From: Acidobacteriota bacterium
GTDB lineage: Bacteria > Acidobacteriota > Terriglobia > Terriglobales > Acidobacteriaceae
Reading direction: 5' to 3'
Assembly (NCBI GenBank): GCA_021780415.1
Contig: JAJXYW010000106.1
Location: 1-20,005, forward strand
DNA: 20,005 nt
In this document: piece after piece, positions 13,471 through 20,005 of the stretch
Position numbering within the stretch: the first letter of the stretch is position 1
How the letters are laid out: every line of letters starts with the position of its first letter
The notes under the pieces: generated by a model
The model's input: only the letters and a program-made list of their open reading frames with translations
The model's database searches: none
Told to the model about the DNA's origin: nothing
Position numbers and translations under genes: made by a program

Positions 13471-14402
13471 CTGCGTTTCGATCGCGGAAGCTGATGGCGC
13501 ATCTGCTGCTGCTGGGCGTGGTGCTGGTTTGGGGAACGACGTTTTCGCTGGTGAAGTCGGCGTTGGCGGAGACTACGCCGCTGATGTTTAACCTGCTGCG
13601 CATGGTGCTGGCATTTTGGGTGCTGGCCGCGGTGAACTGGCCGAGCCTGCGGGGGTTGACGCTGACGGATCTGAAGCTGGGGGCTGCGGCGGGGTTGTTT
13701 CTGGGGCTGGGGTATCAGTTGCAGACGTCAGGGCTGAACCATACGACGGCGTCGAAGGCTGCATTTATTACCGGGTTGGTGGTGGTGATTGTGCCGCTGC
13801 TGAGTGTGATTCCGGGCGTTGCATTACCGGGCTCGTTGAAGCCGTCTGTAGACACGTACGCGGGGGCGGGACTGGCGTTTGCGGGGCTGGTGCTGCTGAC
13901 GACTCCGCCGGGAGCTGGGCTGGCGTTGTTTGCGGGGATTGGGGTGGGAGAGTGGCTTTGCCTGGGGTGCGCGGTGGCGTTTGCGGCTCATTTGCTGATG
14001 TTGGCGCGAGCGGCTCCAATCGTTTCAGCGAGAAGATTAGGGACGCTCCAAATTGGGTTTGCGGCGATGGTGATGCTGGTGACGCTGCCGCTGGGCGGGC
14101 GAGCGTATTTTCATGGAACGGGGATGGTGTGGGTGGCGCTGGGGGTGACGGCGGTGCTGGCTACGGCAGCGGCATTTACGATTCAGAGTTGGGCGCAGCA
14201 ACACCTGCCGGCGTCGCATACTGCGCTGATCTTTACGCTGGAACCGGTCTTTGCGTGGTTGACTTCCCTGCTGTTTTTCGGCGAGCAACTTGGGCGAAGG
14301 GCGATGCTGGGAGCAGGATTCATCCTGGGGGGCATCTTACTTGCTGAGCTGCGGCCAACCTCACGGGGCAGGAGTCAACTCCTACCAATTGCCGGAGCAT
14401 GA
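13467..14402 (+). CDS. EamA/DMT-family transporter
   Basis: A 311-residue inner-membrane protein with about ten hydrophobic segments in two EamA repeats. Typical features are LLLGVVLVWGTTFSLVKSAL near the N-terminus, FNLLRMVLAFWVL, GLGYQLQTSGLNHTTASKAA and the second-repeat segment SHTALIFTLEPVFAWLTSLL followed by FFGEQL. Proteins of this family export metabolites such as amino acids or other small molecules; the substrate cannot be predicted. It starts within the ATGA overlap with the amidohydrolase gene and is the last gene of the truA operon, so it may export or import products of the two upstream hydrolases. The C-terminal tail of about 20 residues is polar. No terminator is visible after the stop. 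Confidence 0.9.
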   Translation: MTAFRSRKLMAHLLLLGVVLVWGTTFSLVKSALAETTPLMFNLLRMVLAFWVLAAVNWPSLRGLTLTDLKLGAAAGLFLGLGYQLQTSGLNHTTASKAAFITGLVVVIVPLLSVIPGVALPGSLKPSVDTYAGAGLAFAGLVLLTTPPGAGLALFAGIGVGEWLCLGCAVAFAAHLLMLARAAPIVSARRLGTLQIGFAAMVMLVTLPLGGRAYFHGTGMVWVALGVTAVLATAAAFTIQSWAQQHLPASHTALIFTLEPVFAWLTSLLFFGEQLGRRAMLGAGFILGGILLAELRPTSRGRSQLLPIAGA

Positions 14403-14601
14403 TCGCTGAGGTGCATACTTTATATAACCGCGATAGGTGGAACGAGTTGCCGGAAGGGTAGTAAGGATGTTGCGACCTTTCGCCGCGGGTCGCGTCTATC
14501 AGGTTGGCGAATGAAATGCGCAAGCCGCGAGATGGAGTTTCTTGCGGATCGATGTCAGCAGCAGGAATTAGAACGAAATCAGAACGAGGACAAATACGAC
14601 C
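14403..14601 (+). promoter_or_regulatory. Leader and possible promoter region of the HtrA gene
   Basis: Two candidate promoter signals are present. TTTATATAA (14419-14427) is AT-rich but has no spaced -35 box. GGAAC at 14439-14443, then 17 bases, then GTAAG resembles an ECF-sigma (sigma-E-like) promoter, the class that drives htrA in several bacteria. Downstream, two small hairpins are possible: GCGACC/GGTCGC (14472-14493) and CGCAAG/CTTGCG (14519-14546). All of these are weak by themselves. Confidence 0.3.
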
Positions 14602-16254
14602 ATGGAATCATCAAACCGATTGGGACAAGGCTTCTGGAACAATATCCGCCAAGGGCGCCTGACCACTACTTTTACGATCCTTGCAGTAATCTCCGCTAGC
14701 GTTCTGGCAGGGTCGATGCTGACCGGCCACGTGAGCGCCAAACAGAAGGTGGATAGCAGTGATGCGCGGCAGTTGGTGATTCCGAATCCGGTGACGCTGT
14801 CCAATGGCTTCTCGGCCATCGCGAAGCAGGTGGGACCGGCGGTGGTGAACATCAACACTGAGACGCTGCCGAAGCAGACACCTGCGGGGCATGGCCGGAG
14901 CGTTGTACCGCTGGGACCCCGTGGCGGCGACCAGGGCGATCAGGACGGCCAGGGCGATCAGGGAATGCAGGACTTCTTCAACCACTTCTTTGGTGGACCG
15001 GGTGGCGGCGGCGGACAGGACGCTGGCCCGAGTCGTGCTCTCGGGTCTGGCTTTATTGTCGATTCACGCGGGTACATTATTACGAACGACCATGTGGTCG
15101 ACAAGGCCGACAAGATTTTTGTGAAGCTTTCGACGGACCCAGATGATTCGACTGATCCCGGGCGTCCGGCGACGGTGGTTGGCGTGGATAAGGACACGGA
15201 TATCGCGGTGATCAAGATCAACGTGGATCATCCGCTGCCTACAGTGACACTGGGGAATTCGGATAGCGTGCAGGTGGGCGACTGGGTGCTGGCGATCGGC
15301 GAGCCGTTCGGGCTGTCGGAGACGGTGTCGGCGGGCATCATCTCGGCGAAGAACCGCTCGATCGATGAGGGCGGCGATGCGAACGGTGTAGCCAAGAACG
15401 AGTTTCAGAAGTTCATCCAGACCGATGCAGCAATCAATCCGGGCAACTCGGGTGGACCGCTGGTGGATATGGCCGGCCAGGTGATTGGCATGAATACGGC
15501 GATCTATACGCAGTCGGCGGGGTCGGAAGGCATTGGATTCGCGATGCCGTCGAACACGATTGTGAATGTGTACAACCAACTGATCGGACCGGAACACAAG
15601 GTGGTTCGTGGATCGATTGGCGTGCAGTTCCAGGCCAACATGTCTTCGGCGGTGGCCCATGTGTATGGGTTCCCGAACGGCGGCGTGATTGTCAGTGAAG
15701 TGGTTCCGGGCGGACCGGCGGCCAAGGCAGGCGTACAGCCGCAGGACGTGATCGTCTCCGTGAATGGAACCCCAATCAAGAATGGTGATGCACTGATTGG
15801 GATCGTCTCTGCGAAACAACCGGGATCTACTGTGAGCCTGGGAATTCTCCGCGGCGGTAAACATCTGACGCTGGATGTTGGCATTGCGGACCGGTCGAAG
15901 CTGTACGACAACATGAACAATAGCGGCGATCAGTCGAATGAATCCGGGTCAGGGGATGTTGGGCAGAACAAGTTCGGCATCACGGTGCAGCCGCTCAGCC
16001 AGGCACAGCAAAGCCGTCTCCATGTATCGGGCGGCGTTGTGGTGACGGGCGTGAAGCCGGGATCGTTCGGCGACACGATCGGCCTGTCTCAGGGAGCGGT
16101 GATCGTGGAGATCAATCGCGAGCCGGTGACCGATGAGGCGAGCTATCGCGCTGCCGCCACCAAGCTGAAGTCTGGCGAAGAGGTGGTGTTCGTGGTGCGC
16201 AATCCGCAGAACCCGAGCGGCGGTAATACGTACCTGGGCGGAACACTGCCGTAG
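14602..16254 (+). CDS. Membrane-anchored HtrA/DegP-type serine protease with two PDZ domains
   Basis: A 550-residue periplasmic protease and chaperone of the Do family. One N-terminal membrane segment (about 20-42) lacks an obvious signal-peptidase site, so it is probably an anchor. The trypsin-like domain has the catalytic triad: TNDHVV (H164), DTDIAVIKI (D200) and GNSGGPL (S283). Residues 105-145 are a flexible insert rich in G, D and Q, in the position of the LA loop. PDZ1 covers about 337-430 (VIVSEVVPGGPAAKAGVQ) and PDZ2 about 456-545 (VVVTGVKPGSFGDTIGLS). This layout matches DegP/DegQ rather than single-PDZ DegS. Start ATG 14602 has GAGGA 12 bases upstream. Its job would be to degrade misfolded envelope proteins. 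It ends at a strong terminator and appears monocistronic. Confidence 0.93.
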   Translation: MESSNRLGQGFWNNIRQGRLTTTFTILAVISASVLAGSMLTGHVSAKQKVDSSDARQLVIPNPVTLSNGFSAIAKQVGPAVVNINTETLPKQTPAGHGRSVVPLGPRGGDQGDQDGQGDQGMQDFFNHFFGGPGGGGGQDAGPSRALGSGFIVDSRGYIITNDHVVDKADKIFVKLSTDPDDSTDPGRPATVVGVDKDTDIAVIKINVDHPLPTVTLGNSDSVQVGDWVLAIGEPFGLSETVSAGIISAKNRSIDEGGDANGVAKNEFQKFIQTDAAINPGNSGGPLVDMAGQVIGMNTAIYTQSAGSEGIGFAMPSNTIVNVYNQLIGPEHKVVRGSIGVQFQANMSSAVAHVYGFPNGGVIVSEVVPGGPAAKAGVQPQDVIVSVNGTPIKNGDALIGIVSAKQPGSTVSLGILRGGKHLTLDVGIADRSKLYDNMNNSGDQSNESGSGDVGQNKFGITVQPLSQAQQSRLHVSGGVVVTGVKPGSFGDTIGLSQGAVIVEINREPVTDEASYRAAATKLKSGEEVVFVVRNPQNPSGGNTYLGGTLP

Positions 16255-16272
16255 GGCTACGGTGCCGTAATG

Positions 16273-16309
16273 GAGGGCGCAGAGGATGTGTCTGCGCCCT
16301 CTTTGCTTT
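16273..16309 (+). terminator. Rho-independent terminator after the HtrA gene
   Basis: A perfect 11-bp stem, GAGGGCGCAGA (16273-16283) with TCTGCGCCCTC (16291-16301), closes a 7-base loop and is followed by TTTGCTTT. It lies about 20 bases after the stop codon. Confidence 0.88.
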
Positions 16310-16365
16310 CGTGCTCGACCGTGCGCCGACGAAGGCTTTCGCATATAAAGTGACAACCCGTGCCC

Positions 16366-16394
16366 TTGCGCTGGGATGGTGCTTTGATTAGGCT
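16366..16394 (+). promoter_or_regulatory. Possible promoter for the peptidoglycan-binding protein gene
   Basis: TTGCGC (16366-16371), a 17-base spacer and TAGGCT (16389-16394). The match to the consensus is partial, but a promoter is needed here because a strong terminator lies just upstream. Confidence 0.3.
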
Positions 16395-16467
16395 AAAGGG
16401 TGCGTCTTGCGGCGGGCATCGTCTGGACACATCTGCTCGAACAGAGCGAGAGAGGGGACAACCGTAC

Positions 16468-16956
16468 ATGCGCGTTTCGTTCTGGAAGGTAATTTCGGCT
16501 GGCCTGCTGATGGTGGCGGTGCCTGCTTTTGCGCTGACTCATCCGAAGACCAGCTCTCCAAAGAAGAAGAGTGCGCACACCAGCGCGAAGCATGTTTCGG
16601 CAACGCATAAGGGGCTGTGGCACATGGGACGCCACCACCATGCGACCACGCCAGCGGTGATGCCTTCCGAGCGCGCCACGGAGATTCAAACGGCACTCAT
16701 CAAACAGGGTTACCTGAACGGCGAGCCCAGCGGTGCATGGGATGCACAGACGGTTGCCGCCATGCAGAAGCTGCAGGGAGACAACGGCTGGCAGACCAAG
16801 ATTACGCCGGATTCGCGCGCGCTGATCAAACTGGGACTGGGGCCAAAGGATGCGACCGCTGATGGTGGCGCTGTTGTGGGCACTACTCCTACTGGCGTGG
16901 CCTCCGCTGGCGGGGTGGAGCCGACGAGAGACGTTGCACAAGTGCCGCGGCAGTAG
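16468..16956 (+). CDS. Exported peptidoglycan-binding domain protein
   Basis: A 162-residue protein. Residues 1-23 form a signal peptide (MRVSFWKVISAGLLMVAVPA). A basic linker rich in Lys, Ser and His follows, including HHH. Then comes a single PG_binding_1 domain (about 70-130): EIQTALIKQGYLNGEPSGAW, DAQTVAAMQKLQ, and finally PDSRALIKLGLGP. Such domains bind cell-wall muropeptides. There is no catalytic domain, so the protein is probably a wall-attached or periplasmic binding factor. The C-terminal 35 residues are Gly/Thr/Val-rich and likely disordered. I chose ATG 16468 because it begins the signal peptide and GAGAGGGG lies upstream; the frame is open 108 bases further but has no signal there. 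The next exported protein gene follows after 21 bases, probably in the same operon. Confidence 0.85.
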   Translation: MRVSFWKVISAGLLMVAVPAFALTHPKTSSPKKKSAHTSAKHVSATHKGLWHMGRHHHATTPAVMPSERATEIQTALIKQGYLNGEPSGAWDAQTVAAMQKLQGDNGWQTKITPDSRALIKLGLGPKDATADGGAVVGTTPTGVASAGGVEPTRDVAQVPRQ

Positions 16957-16977
16957 CCCATCGACTATCCTTGAGAC

Positions 16978-17580
16978 ATGAGATTGCTTTGGCCGCGTGG
17001 TTGGATGGCGGTGACGTTGATGATTCTCGCAGGGCCTGTCAGGGCTCATGCGATTGAGATCAAGGTTTCCGCACAGGCGCTGGAACGCACTCTGAACACA
17101 CAACTCTTCAACGCAGCAGATGGGCGCTACTACTTTCGCGGCAGCGCCACTTCACCGTGCTATGCGTATGCACAGGAGCCGAAGGTCAGCTTCAAGGATG
17201 AGCGCATCGTGATCCATGTGAAGACCCATGCGAGGCTGGGGACCAAGTTGCGTGGAAGCTGCCTGGGAGTGGGGCTGAACACGGAGGCCGATGTTTCGGT
17301 CGTTCCCGATGCGCAGGGAGAGTCGATTGGATTTCGTGATCCGAATCTTGACCATCTGAGCGAGTCCAGAGAGTTGAACTTTCTGCTGGTTCCCTTCCTG
17401 AGCAAAAAGCTACCGCAGCAGATGAGGATTAATGCGGCAGATTTGATCCGTCAGCTACTGGCAAAGTCGGCGGAAGCGACGGGTTATGACGTGAAGCTCG
17501 GTAACCTGAAGGTCCACTCGATGCAGGTGAGCGGAGACGCGCTGGTGGTGGACTTCGATGGGGACTTGTCGGTGCAGTGA
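16978..17580 (+). CDS. Exported protein of unknown function
   Basis: A 200-residue protein with a signal peptide (about 1-24, ending VRAHA). The mature part is rich in alternating hydrophobic and polar residues, suggesting beta structure, for example ERIVIHVKTHARLG and ALVVDFDGDLSVQ. Two cysteines (in SPCYAY and GSCLGVG) could form a disulfide. The segment ALERTLNTQLF near the mature start resembles the first helix of lipid-binding TULIP or YceB-like proteins, but this is only an impression. No known motif is present and no function is assigned. It lies 21 bases after the peptidoglycan-binding gene and is probably co-transcribed, suggesting an envelope role. ATG 16978 begins the signal peptide; the ribosome binding site (TTGAGA) is weak. 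Confidence 0.78.
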   Translation: MRLLWPRGWMAVTLMILAGPVRAHAIEIKVSAQALERTLNTQLFNAADGRYYFRGSATSPCYAYAQEPKVSFKDERIVIHVKTHARLGTKLRGSCLGVGLNTEADVSVVPDAQGESIGFRDPNLDHLSESRELNFLLVPFLSKKLPQQMRINAADLIRQLLAKSAEATGYDVKLGNLKVHSMQVSGDALVVDFDGDLSVQ

Positions 17581-17627
17581 GTTGTTATCTCTCAACGGAG
17601 CGCAGCCTGAGGAGTGACAACTTCGGC

Positions 17628-18026
17628 CTAACGCCAGCTTACGGCCAGGTGCCAGCGGTGGCCGCGCTCGGCGGCCTTGCGCAGGACGGTCTGGTACTCG
17701 TGCAGCTCGCTGAGTACCTCGGGGCCTTCACTGCCAAACTGGTGAGGATCAGCTTCGAGCGCTGCGATGAGAGCTTCGAGGGTACGAAGACCTTCCTCGG
17801 GGCGGTACCACTGAGGAGGCGGAAGGCGCTTGAGCAGGTCGGGATTGCCGCCGCCCTCCTGAATGAGGAGTGCCATGGAGTTTTCGTCAGCGGAGAAAAA
17901 TTCGAGCAGAGGTTTGACGCCGCAGTGGAGCGCGAGCTTTTCAATAGCACTCTCATAGCGCGCTATGACGCGGCCGTTTACGTAGATGTTGTAGCCGGGG
18001 TCCTCGCCCTCGACCACGATATACAT
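17628..18026 (-). CDS. Small acidic protein of unknown function
   Basis: A 132-residue cytoplasmic protein beginning MYIVVEGEDPGYNIYVNG. It has no signal peptide, membrane segment or motif I recognise. The N-terminal 30 residues look like beta strands; the rest is largely helical, with repeated E and L positions, a conserved-looking PPPQWYRPEEGL segment in the middle and SELHEYQTVLRKAAERGHRW at the end. I chose ATG 18026 because GGGAG lies five bases upstream; an in-frame ATG at 18038 would add four residues but has no ribosome binding site. TACACT at 18050-18045 may be a -10 box with a weak TTCAAT 18 bases before it. The gene lies 86 bases downstream of the EamA-like gene on the same strand. 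Function is unknown. Confidence 0.7.
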   Translation of the reverse strand: MYIVVEGEDPGYNIYVNGRVIARYESAIEKLALHCGVKPLLEFFSADENSMALLIQEGGGNPDLLKRLPPPQWYRPEEGLRTLEALIAALEADPHQFGSEGPEVLSELHEYQTVLRKAAERGHRWHLAVSWR

Positions 18027-18089
18027 CGAGGCTCCCATGGGAAAGAGTGTAACGCTGGTGGGGTTGTGAATTGAAGTCCCGCGGCGGAT

Positions 18090-18105
18090 GAACCCGAGTG
18101 GGTTC
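18090..18105 (-). terminator. Small hairpin after the EamA-like gene
   Basis: GAACCC (18090-18095) pairs with GGGTTC (18100-18105) over a 4-base loop, about 8 bases after the stop of the EamA-like gene. No T-run follows, so it is at best a weak terminator or an intercistronic structure. Confidence 0.3.
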
Positions 18106-18112
18106 GTGACCG

Positions 18113-19024
18113 TTAGCCGGGAATCGTGGGAATAGGGGATGCGCCGGTGGAGGCGTCGCCCTGCGGGAGCAGCAGGTAGACGCTGGCCACAAGCAGTAGG
18201 CTGAGGCCAATGACCCAGTGAGCAGTTAACTGCGGACGCACAAGAAGAATGCCTTCAAGGATGATCAGCAGAGGAACCCAGGTGAACTGCGAAGACCAGC
18301 GCGTCGACCCAAGCTGCGCGAGGGTGATGACTCCGAGCAGCGCCAGTACGCCATCGCAGGCGATGGCCAGCAGCGAGACGGAGGGCCGGATTCCAGCGGC
18401 GAAGGATGTCTCGGCTAAAGCAACCGCGAAGAGTGCAGCTGCGCCGAGGAGAGCTGCGACGACGCGAAAGGGCGAGCGGGATTGATTCACGCAGAAGAGT
18501 ACGGCGCCAACGCCTGTCAGCGCGGGGGCAAGCACCAGGACAAGATCGGTGCGCGCGTCTCCTAGAGTGGGCTGTGCGAGGACGAGCAGCAGGCCGGCCA
18601 CTGCGGCAAGACCCGGCCAGATGCGGCCTGCGATTCCTTCGGAAGTCTCAGTGCCAAGTGCGGGGGCGGCGATGGCAATGATGACCGGGGTGAGCGCGAG
18701 CGCGATGGTGAGGCTGCCGGAGTCCAGATCCTGGCCGTGGAACAGGAGGGCTACCGCGGGGCCTCCGAAGAACATGGCACCGGATAGCACCCAGCGCAGG
18801 CGTGCAGGGTTGGAAGAGGGTTGAGGCGGAGTGGCAGTGTCGGGGCGACGAATGAGGAAGGCAAAAGAGATGAGCGCGGCCCAGGCGCAGCCAACGGCCT
18901 CCGAGGCGAGGGTTGAGTCGGCGTCCGGACGCACCGCTGCGAGGCCCCAGCGGCTGGCTCCGGCGAGAAGGAGCAGGACAAATGGCCACCAGCGATGAAG
19001 TCGCGATTGGCTAAGCACGGTCAA
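18113..19024 (-). CDS. EamA/DMT-like membrane transporter
   Basis: A 303-residue integral membrane protein with about nine to ten hydrophobic segments, including PFVLLLLAGASRWGLAAV near the N-terminus, LTIALALTPVIIAIAAPALG in the middle and VIGLSLLLVASVYLLL near the end. The layout of two repeats of about five helices suits the EamA/DMT superfamily, but sequence motifs are weak, so another transporter family is possible. The hydrophilic segment between helices 2 and 3 contains RRPDTATPPQPSSN. The substrate is unknown. The start is uncertain: TTG 19024 is supported by GAGGAAGGG about 10 bases upstream, while an in-frame GTG at 19018 is less well spaced. The gene lies after the strong pnp hairpin and is probably transcribed separately, perhaps with the small acidic protein gene downstream. 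Confidence 0.75.
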   Translation of the reverse strand: MTVLSQSRLHRWWPFVLLLLAGASRWGLAAVRPDADSTLASEAVGCAWAALISFAFLIRRPDTATPPQPSSNPARLRWVLSGAMFFGGPAVALLFHGQDLDSGSLTIALALTPVIIAIAAPALGTETSEGIAGRIWPGLAAVAGLLLVLAQPTLGDARTDLVLVLAPALTGVGAVLFCVNQSRSPFRVVAALLGAAALFAVALAETSFAAGIRPSVSLLAIACDGVLALLGVITLAQLGSTRWSSQFTWVPLLIILEGILLVRPQLTAHWVIGLSLLLVASVYLLLPQGDASTGASPIPTIPG

Positions 19025-19089
19025 TAAGGCGATTCCCTTCCTCGATCACAGAGCTAGACGTGCGGCTAGGAGCCTGAGATTCGCTAGAC

Positions 19090-19120
19090 AGCGAAGCCGC
19101 GCATGGAGCGCGGCTTCGCT
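19090..19120 (-). terminator. Strong hairpin downstream of pnp, likely terminator
   Basis: A perfect 13-bp inverted repeat, AGCGAAGCCGCGC (19090-19102) and GCGCGGCTTCGCT (19108-19120), with a 5-base loop, lies about 18 bases after the pnp stop. There is no clear T-run on the minus strand, so it may act as a terminator or as an RNA-stabilising structure at the 3' end of the pnp message. Confidence 0.65.
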
Positions 19121-19138
19121 TATGGATGGATCAGAGTG

Positions 19139-20005
19139 TTAGCTGTTGCTGCCACCCTGAGGAGCCGTTCCGGTGGTGGCTGGACGACGGCCACGACGGC
19201 GACGGCCACGACGCTGACCTGCAGGACGGGCTCCAGCAGCACCGGGCGTCGCGCCTTCCTGCGGCTCGCCTGTCGTTGCTTCGGTCCCATCTACACCCTC
19301 GTCTTCGCCTTCGAAATCATCGTCCTCGTCGAAGTCTTCTCCACTGTCGAGAACGATGGTGGTTTCGTGCTTGGGTTGGGCGCGCTCGGCTGGCGCGGGA
19401 CGCTCGGTGCGTTCGGGACGAGGGCCGCGATCACGATCACGACCGCCGCGCTCGCCACGATCGGAACGCTCACCCCGGTCTGAACGCTCGCTGCGTTCGC
19501 CGCCGCCTGATTGCTCGGCGACCGGCGGAAGGCCCAACTTCTCGCGCTGCTCGCGAAGTACGGCCTTGCGGGAGAGCTTGATGCGGTTGCCCTCGATGGA
19601 GAGCACCTTGACCAGAATCTGATCGCCCTCGCGAAGCTCGTCCTTGACTTCCTTGACGCGATGCTCTGCGATCTCGGAGACGTGGAGGAGGCCGTCGGTG
19701 CCGGGGAAGATCTCGACAAATGCGCCGAACTCGGCGAGCCGAACGACCTTGCCGAGGTAGGTTTTGCCTACTTCGGGGACGGCCGTGATGTCTGAAATCA
19801 TCTGGATGGCCTTGGCAAGACCCTCGGCGTCGGATGAGGCCACGTTGACGCGGCCGGTGTCGTCGACATCGATCTTGACGCCCGTCGCATCGACGATGCC
19901 ACGGATGATCTTGCCGCCGGGTCCGATGAGATCGCGGATCTTGTCGGTGGGTATCTGGATGGTGTGGATGCGGGGAGCGAAGGCGCTCTTCTCTTCGGCG
20001 GCCTT
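19139..20005 (-). CDS. pnp: Polynucleotide phosphorylase, C-terminal part (5' end cut by window edge)
   Basis: The last 289 codons of PNPase, the 3'-to-5' phosphorolytic exoribonuclease of RNA decay. The KH domain is visible near the start of this fragment ([20 protein letters not shown], with the GxxG loop GPGG), followed by the S1 domain ([20 protein letters not shown], then [16 protein letters not shown] and [13 protein letters not shown]). The two RNase PH domains lie outside the window. After the S1 domain comes an unusually long tail of about 120 residues: Arg/Gly/Ser/Asp-rich repeats ([19 protein letters not shown]), a Pro-rich stretch, an acidic block ([12 protein letters not shown]) and a basic Arg-rich end ([12 protein letters not shown]). 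This tail is probably disordered and could bind RNA or protein partners. The frame is open without interruption to the window edge. Confidence 0.95.
   Translation of the reverse strand, partial: KAAEEKSAFAPRIHTIQIPTDKIRDLIGPGGKIIRGIVDATGVKIDVDDTGRVNVASSDAEGLAKAIQMISDITAVPEVGKTYLGKVVRLAEFGAFVEIFPGTDGLLHVSEIAEHRVKEVKDELREGDQILVKVLSIEGNRIKLSRKAVLREQREKLGLPPVAEQSGGGERSERSDRGERSDRGERGGRDRDRGPRPERTERPAPAERAQPKHETTIVLDSGEDFDEDDDFEGEDEGVDGTEATTGEPQEGATPGAAGARPAGQRRGRRRRGRRPATTGTAPQGGSNS

Noticed and set aside
14511..14699. 62-codon plus-strand frame before htrA
   Set aside because: It overlaps the htrA start in another frame, has no recognisable features and lies in a region better read as the leader.

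Overview
The window is a chromosomal piece of a GC-rich bacterium, most probably an acidobacterium of the Terriglobia (Acidobacteriaceae) type. This rests on the overall gene set, a small basic protein beginning MAKRRGNPNWGKP that I associate with acidobacteria, very large secreted and TolC-type proteins, and an intergenic patch of short hairpin repeats of a kind I associate with these genomes. That assignment comes from memory and no database search was run. Most of the window is housekeeping. I see no phage, insertion sequence, CRISPR array, rRNA or tRNA gene.

Layout. Positions 1-1360 hold a partner-switching regulatory module: a truncated STAS anti-anti-sigma gene on the minus strand, diverging from an RsbW-type anti-sigma kinase and a second STAS gene on the plus strand. 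Then come secG with a clear terminator, a glyoxalase-II-like metallo-hydrolase, a convergent class I/II aminotransferase, and a divergent HAD hydrolase. The HAD gene ends inside the same CTAG tetranucleotide as the convergent riboflavin gene ribBA. The GTP cyclohydrolase II half of that RibBA is clearly aberrant. Positions 5688-7218 are gene-poor, with two small conserved or exported proteins of unknown function and a 222-base repeat patch bounded by identical 15-base hairpins.

A 706-residue TolC-family protein (minus) diverges from a tightly packed plus-strand operon. It holds a possible 25-residue leader ORF, truA, an M20 peptidase, an exported YtcJ-like amidohydrolase and an EamA transporter. 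Three of its junctions use ATGA stop/start overlaps. Next are a membrane-anchored HtrA/DegP protease with two PDZ domains and a good terminator, an exported peptidoglycan-binding protein and an exported protein of unknown function. The right end is on the minus strand: a small unknown protein, a second EamA-like membrane protein, a strong 13-bp hairpin, and the 3' part of pnp (KH and S1 domains plus a long charged tail).

How the genes fit together: several products concern the cell envelope (SecG export, TolC efflux, HtrA quality control, a peptidoglycan-binding protein, exported unknowns). The truA operon joins an RNA-modification gene to peptide and amide hydrolysis and metabolite transport. 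The points most worth following are the RibBX-like RibBA, the leader ORF coupled to truA, the hairpin-bounded repeat patch, the tandem 11-base repeat upstream of tolC, and the disordered PNPase tail. I found no clearly new multi-gene system and do not claim one.
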